DNA of 64,000 nucleotides from Dyadobacter sp. CY343 (lineage in GTDB: Bacteria; Bacteroidota; Bacteroidia; Cytophagales; Spirosomataceae), in assembly GCF_021390335.1 (NCBI RefSeq), contig NZ_JAJUXK010000006.1, positions 124,001 to 188,000 on the forward strand. The letters run 5' to 3'. Shown here one piece after another: positions 60,133 to 64,000 of the stretch. The position numbers and the translations under genes are program-made. The notes under the pieces were generated by a model that saw only the letters and a list, made by a program, of their open reading frames with translations, ran no database searches and was not told the origin of the DNA. Each line of letters opens with the position of its first letter. Position 1 is the stretch's first letter.

Positions 60133-61089
60133 CTAAAAGTTCTTGCCAGTAGTGACTTCCAGCTCTCTGGGATAAGGTATTGTCGGTAATAATCCCATTT
60201 TCTGAATAATCAATCCGCCAACGTCCCGCGCAATATAAGTCATCAACCCACCTCCCAAACCTGAATATCCCTCCCTGCTAATTATATATAAGTCTCGGAA
60301 CAAGGGATACCTTTTAAATTCCAATCCACTCTGAAATGGCTGTATATAATCCGATAGCGAATCCGGGTTTACTTTCTTTGCAACTCCCATTACATGAATT
60401 CCTTTGGAGAGTTCCTCGGAGGCCAGCGAATGACCATCGCTTATCCAGTTAACCCCAATAAATCCAAGATGCAAAGGATCTTTTCGCACATCTTCAATTA
60501 CCTTTTCATTAGAACCTGCTGAAATTATCCTCAGTTTGCTAATATCTTTCACCTTGAATTTGTCCAGAATGTAATTCAGGTTGCTCGCATTTGCATTATC
60601 AAATACAAGCGTAATAAGCCCTCTCTGATTTCCACCTTTCAGTTGCGACCAATCCTTAATTCTTCCTTCCAGAATTGCTTGGATTTCAGACATTGTAATC
60701 AGACTGTCAGCATTCCCCTTACTTATTACAAGCGCAAGCCCATCTGTAGCAATATGCTGATATTTTTGACTTCCCTTTTGCCTTTTGATTATTTCCAACT
60801 CCTTCTCATTGAGCTGTCTGGTCGCAAAGATAATGCGGGCACTGTCGTTGAGAAGTTGTCTGATTGCCTCTTGCTCAGGTTTATAATCAATTTTGAAATG
60901 CGTACTCGGATAAATTCCTTCGTAAGCATTCGTTAACGCATTGACCAAAGGTTTGAAAGACTCGTCGGAAGCTATTGTAATGGTACCCTGCCTGGGATTG
61001 TCAAGACTTTCACCACCGGAATTGCATTTGGTCAGGACGAAGACACTAATTAATCCGCACGCAAATAGTCCTATTGCCTTCAATCTCAT
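60133..61089 (-). CDS. PstS-like phosphate-binding-fold lipoprotein
   Basis: 318 residues with a hydrophobic signal ending FVLTKCNSGGE (lipobox-like, with an unusual Lys at -1). The fold is that of periplasmic substrate-binding proteins of the PstS group: GTITIASDESFKPLVNALTNAYEG, IIFATRQLNEKE, HIATDGLALVIS and the late RDLYIISREGYSGLGGGLMTYI. No pstC, pstA or pstB is nearby. Its gene sits between the tonB operon and the TPR gene and overlaps the upstream small membrane-protein gene by ATGA. A role in TonB-dependent uptake or sensing of an anion is inferred, not shown. Confidence 0.83.
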   Translation of the reverse strand: MRLKAIGLFACGLISVFVLTKCNSGGESLDNPRQGTITIASDESFKPLVNALTNAYEGIYPSTHFKIDYKPEQEAIRQLLNDSARIIFATRQLNEKELEIIKRQKGSQKYQHIATDGLALVISKGNADSLITMSEIQAILEGRIKDWSQLKGGNQRGLITLVFDNANASNLNYILDKFKVKDISKLRIISAGSNEKVIEDVRKDPLHLGFIGVNWISDGHSLASEELSKGIHVMGVAKKVNPDSLSDYIQPFQSGLEFKRYPLFRDLYIISREGYSGLGGGLMTYIARDVGGLIIQKMGLLPTIPYPRELEVTTGKNF

Positions 61090-61307
61090 AGATCTTCCTG
61101 ATTTCTATTTCTCCAAACCCTATACCCTCTATAACCTCCGTACAAAATAAGTATGCCAGCAAACGCATACCTTTCAACACTTCCGATAGGTAACAACCTA
61201 AAAGACAAAGAGGAGAGGATCAAAAAGACCCCTCCTCCTATGTATGTCACAGCCATTACCACAGAGGTTAGATCACTGATCTTCTCATGCAATGGTTTCT
61301 CCTTCAT
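61086..61307 (-). CDS. Small two-helix membrane protein of the TonB cluster
   Basis: 73 residues with two hydrophobic segments (SVVMAVTYIGGGVFLILSSL; AFAGILILYGGYRGYRVW) and charged ends. It starts three bases after the tonB stop, and its stop overlaps the next start (4 bases), so it is tightly built into the operon and likely translated in coupling. The function is unknown; it could be a small accessory subunit. Confidence 0.8.
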   Translation of the reverse strand: MKEKPLHEKISDLTSVVMAVTYIGGGVFLILSSLSFRLLPIGSVERYAFAGILILYGGYRGYRVWRNRNQEDL

Positions 61308-61310
61308 GAG

Positions 61311-62135
61311 TTACTCCAGTTGGAAATTGATAGGCAGGTTGTACTTAACACGAACTGCACGTCCTGATTGCTTTCCTGGCTTCCACTTCGGCATTGCTTT
61401 CACAACGCGGATAGCTTCTTCATCGCAACCAAAACCAAGTCCTTTCAACACTGACACATCCTGGATACTTCCATCCGTATTAACTACGAATGACATAAAA
61501 ACCCTTCCGGAAACGTTAGCACGAGAAGCTGCACTAGGATACTTAATGTTTTTGCTTAAGTATTTATACATTTCTGTTGTACCACCTGGAAATTCTGGTT
61601 GCTGCTCAACCACCGTAAATACCTTTTCAGGTTCAGGTGCCGCTTCAACAACGGTTCCTTTACTTGGAGCTGCAACAGCTTCCGGTGCTACAATGATCTC
61701 ATTTGCATTAGGATCACCTTCGATCGTTTTGTCCGCAACAACAGCTTCTTTAATCTCTTCAACTGTTGGAGGTGGAACTTCCTCAGGTACTTCCTCATCC
61801 TTTTTAACTTCCGGAGGCAAGAACTTCACTGTGTTCACCTTAGGCTGCTCAACTGGCGGCGGTGGTGGTGGTGGCGGTTCTGCCGGGTCAATTGGCGGCG
61901 GTGGTATTTTCATTAAATCCACTTCAACCATCACTTCCTCTACCTCCTCACCCGCTGTCAATTTGTTTATGATTGACGGCGTAAACATTGCAAGAATAAA
62001 GAGTACAGCTCCGATTAGAGTAGCCTTCGTAACATCTGCACGATAGCCTTTACGAAGTTCAAATGCACCGTACGCCTTATTACGATCAGCAAACACTATA
62101 TCATCAAGTGTTGCATTCGGGCCTAGTTCTGCCAT
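61311..62135 (-). CDS. tonB: TonB-family energy transducer
   Basis: 274 residues from ATG 62135 (MAELGPNATLDDIVFADRNKAYGAF); the frame to 62186 adds 17 residues from a non-coding leader. A single membrane segment (TLIGAVLFILAMFTPSII) is followed by a Pro/Glu-rich spacer with IPPPPIDPAEPPPPPPPP and many EVPEE repeats. A TonB_C domain ends it (QPEFPGGTTEMYKYLSKNI; YPSAASRANVSGRVFMSFVV). It passes proton-motive energy from ExbB/ExbD to outer-membrane receptors such as the BtuB-like one here. Confidence 0.94.
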   Translation of the reverse strand: MAELGPNATLDDIVFADRNKAYGAFELRKGYRADVTKATLIGAVLFILAMFTPSIINKLTAGEEVEEVMVEVDLMKIPPPPIDPAEPPPPPPPPVEQPKVNTVKFLPPEVKKDEEVPEEVPPPTVEEIKEAVVADKTIEGDPNANEIIVAPEAVAAPSKGTVVEAAPEPEKVFTVVEQQPEFPGGTTEMYKYLSKNIKYPSAASRANVSGRVFMSFVVNTDGSIQDVSVLKGLGFGCDEEAIRVVKAMPKWKPGKQSGRAVRVKYNLPINFQLE

Positions 62136-62166
62136 GGCGCGTATTGATTGATAGTTAGTTAAATAA

Positions 62167-62748
62167 TTATTGATCTGCTGGAACAATCTTGTCGCCCAAT
62201 AGTTTCTTTTCCGAATCCGTCAAAGACTCTACCAATGCATACCTTTTTGATTTCGTAATCGCCATTTCATCCAGTACGTCAACCATGTTCTTGTAAGTTG
62301 AAACCGGAGTCGGCTTGATCACGACCACAAATGGATCGTTCCCTTTTTCATCTTTTGGATTCGCTGCGTTGATGCGCTTCTGTGAGGCAAAAATCACGCT
62401 TCTCAAATCAAATCCGTAACGGACAGTTTTCAAAGATGCTTCTGCTTTATCGTCATCAGCTGCTACTCCATCGAGATAGTAAACATCATCATTACTACCC
62501 ATAAACAGGGTCAATACTTTTGATGCTTTTAAAGGTTCGGTTTTTTCCTGATCTTCCTTATCAGTCTTATCCGGCACAGCCAGCGACATGGAAGTAGGTT
62601 TTGACATGGTTGTTGCTAGCATAAAGAATGTAATTAGCAAAAATCCCAAATCTACCATAGGTGTCATATCCACACGGGTGGACATCTTTTTACCCCGAAC
62701 CTTACCGTCGCCTTTGCCACCACCACCCGATTCTTCAATTGCTGCCAT
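62167..62748 (-). CDS. exbD: ExbD-family protein (second copy)
   Basis: 193 residues. After a Gly/Lys-rich cytoplasmic start (GGGGKGDGKVRGKKMS) comes the membrane helix VDMTPMVDLGFLLITFFML with the essential proton-carrying Asp. The periplasmic domain follows (DPFVVVIKPTPVSTYKNMVDVLDEM). It works with ExbB as the proton channel of the TonB system. It is 38 bases after the first exbD; tandem exbD genes are usual in this phylum. Confidence 0.92.
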   Translation of the reverse strand: MAAIEESGGGGKGDGKVRGKKMSTRVDMTPMVDLGFLLITFFMLATTMSKPTSMSLAVPDKTDKEDQEKTEPLKASKVLTLFMGSNDDVYYLDGVAADDDKAEASLKTVRYGFDLRSVIFASQKRINAANPKDEKGNDPFVVVIKPTPVSTYKNMVDVLDEMAITKSKRYALVESLTDSEKKLLGDKIVPADQ

Positions 62749-62786
62749 TTCTTGCTTTAATTAAAAATGATTACTAATAACAACCC

Positions 62787-63401
62787 TTAATCGTTGGTGT
62801 AGCCGGCAGGCGCCTGCTCACTACCTGTGATCAGGTTAAACTTGTTAATGTTCTGAGATTGCAAATTTGACAACACATCCTTGAAAACAGGGAATTTTGA
62901 CAAATTATCTCCTTTCAGAGCAATACGAAGCTGGCTGTTAGCTTTACGAGCTGCATAAACCCAGTCAGCGAGTTCGCTAGCACCAGTCGAGTCCACCGGA
63001 ATACCTGGTTGTTTCACATTTGGCATTTGCTCTTTTGACATGTTCAGCCAAGGCTTCAACTGATTCAAAGGAAATCCAAAGCTGCTCTGTAATGCAAATT
63101 TAGCTTTCTCAGTTTCAGTGAATGTAATGCCTTTGGATTGACCAATATTTTCAAGCATTGCCGCACGAACAGGTTTCGCATCCACTCCGAAGAACACTTT
63201 GCCCGCTTTGTCGATACTAATGACCATGATATCATCATCTGGAACCTTGATTTGCGAAATCGAAGATGGAGTAGTAATCTCAGCATCATTCGACTTAAAA
63301 GTCGCGGTCATAATGAAGAAGGTCAATAGTAAGAACGCCACGTCAGTCATCGCCGTCATATCCGTATGCGGGGCGTGCTTCTTAGGTCTTACCTTTGCCA
63401 T
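62787..63401 (-). CDS. exbD: ExbD-family protein (first copy)
   Basis: 204 residues. The helix TDMTAMTDVAFLLLTFFIM holds the conserved Asp. The periplasmic part differs from the second copy and contains a longer insert (GFPLNQLKPWLNMSKEQMPN) before the ExbD-type RIALKGDNLSKFPVFKDVLS end. The two copies probably form a heteromeric ExbD with ExbB. Confidence 0.92.
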   Translation of the reverse strand: MAKVRPKKHAPHTDMTAMTDVAFLLLTFFIMTATFKSNDAEITTPSSISQIKVPDDDIMVISIDKAGKVFFGVDAKPVRAAMLENIGQSKGITFTETEKAKFALQSSFGFPLNQLKPWLNMSKEQMPNVKQPGIPVDSTGASELADWVYAARKANSQLRIALKGDNLSKFPVFKDVLSNLQSQNINKFNLITGSEQAPAGYTND

Positions 63402-63465
63402 ATATCAAATATATAAGTTTTTTTTATATTAACGAAACTTCACTATTAAATAGTTCAAGGACCTA

Positions 63466-64000
63466 TCAATAATGTGCAGCAAAGTTTGACTGAAGGCTCA
63501 TGCCAATTTCGTCAATGCTGTAAGTAAGGTCGTCAACACGGCTGTTCAAATAAGCGTATGAGATTGTTGCAATCGCAGAAGTACCAATTCCAAGTGCCGT
63601 GTTAATAAGGGCCTCAGAGATACCAGTTGCAAGTGCAGCAGAGTCAGGAGAACCAGAAGTACCAAGAGCCGCAAAAGCTTTGATCATACCGATTACCGTT
63701 CCAAGAAGTGCAAGAAGTGTAGATGCACCAGCAAGCGTTGCGATAATCGTCAGGTTTTTCTGAAGCATTGGAAGTTCAAGCGTAGTTGCTTCTTCGATCT
63801 CTTTCTGAAGAGCGGCCAGCTTTTGTTCTTTGTCAAGTGCAGTTTCGGTAGTTAGTTGTCTGTATTTCAAAAGACCAGCTTTAACTACGTTACCAACAGA
63901 ACCTTTTTGTCTATCGCATTCTTTAATTGCTTCTTCGATTTGGTTTTTGTCAAGCAGAGTTCTCACTTTACGAACAAATGCATCGATGCTTCCTGAGCCA
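63466..64000 (-). CDS. exbB: ExbB/TolQ/MotA proton-channel protein (5' partial)
   Basis: The frame is open to the window end, so the N-terminal part is missing; about 178 residues are visible, reading GSGSIDAFVRKVRTLLDKNQ onwards. Two membrane helices of the TolQ/ExbB/MotA family are seen: NLTIIATLAGASTLLALLGTVIGMI (part: ATLAGASTLLALLGTVIG) and ALINTALGIGTSAIATISY with the channel Thr residues. It is the first visible gene of the cluster and energises TonB. Confidence 0.93.
   Translation of the reverse strand, partial: GSGSIDAFVRKVRTLLDKNQIEEAIKECDRQKGSVGNVVKAGLLKYRQLTTETALDKEQKLAALQKEIEEATTLELPMLQKNLTIIATLAGASTLLALLGTVIGMIKAFAALGTSGSPDSAALATGISEALINTALGIGTSAIATISYAYLNSRVDDLTYSIDEIGMSLQSNFAAHY

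Noticed and set aside
61153..62046. 297-codon plus-strand open frame across tonB
   Set aside because: It is the antisense of the tonB proline-rich region; its Ser/Thr/Gly runs mirror the Pro/Glu codons and it has no domain.
1..64000. tRNA or rRNA genes, prophage, insertion sequences, defence systems
   Set aside because: I scanned the intergenic gaps and gene contents and saw no cloverleaf-like sequences, transposases, integrases, Cas or toxin-antitoxin genes.

Overview
The window is a stretch of ordinary chromosome from a Bacteroidota bacterium, most likely Cytophagales (Dyadobacter/Spirosoma-like). That placement rests on several things seen here: proteins ending in type IX secretion (T9SS) sorting tails, a SusC/BtuB-style TonB receptor paired with a BtuG-like surface lipoprotein, BatD, a TonB-ExbB-ExbD-ExbD cluster, and -7 elements of the form TAnnTTTG with a TTTG/TTG about 20 bases upstream, the promoter type of this phylum. 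The genus is an inference. I see no rRNA, tRNA, CRISPR array, transposase, integrase or prophage gene.

Layout. 1-7756: the end of a PD40/OmpA cell-envelope protein, a membrane acyltransferase, a membrane-anchored AraC regulator, a TetA-like MFS exporter, an orphan cytochrome oxidase subunit III, ispE and an exported M28 peptidase. 8073-15832: xylulokinase, a short SSB, a zinc-ribbon protein, an aldo/keto reductase, a pair of exported proteins (one a SAM-hydrolase homologue), prfA, a thioredoxin-like protein and an EamA transporter. 15854-19248: a cobalamin riboswitch followed by a BtuB-like receptor and a BtuG-like beta-propeller lipoprotein, a compact vitamin B12 acquisition locus. 19272-29967: TPR protein, DEAD-box helicase, fbp, valS, a sensor kinase divergent from a charged exported protein, adk and obgE.

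30043-35567 holds two consecutive secreted SGNH/sialate-O-acetylesterase-type proteins with T9SS tails; the first carries a tandem array of Ig/PKD-like repeats. 35605-43772 is a nuo (complex I) operon read from one strong predicted promoter, nuoABCDEFGHIJ. It has a short NuoG and stops at a strong terminator before any nuoK-N. 43791-52507: gcvP, small proteins, metallophosphoesterase, YqgE, gamma-carbonic anhydrase, DedA and an ABC-F ATPase. 52647-57837: a SUMF1-like exported protein with a Tat-exported Gfo/Idh/MocA oxidoreductase, aroC and batD. 57919-64000: a small conserved-looking protein, then a minus-strand cluster running exbB (cut by the window end), exbD, exbD, tonB, a small membrane protein, a PstS-like lipoprotein and a large TPR protein.

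Most genes are housekeeping and I do not claim a wholly new system. The parts most worth following up are the B12 locus, the exported SAM-hydrolase homologue with its lipoprotein partner, the split complex I operon, the PstS-like protein embedded in the TonB energising cluster, and the duplicated T9SS esterases. All protein assignments are from reading motifs and lengths, without database searches.
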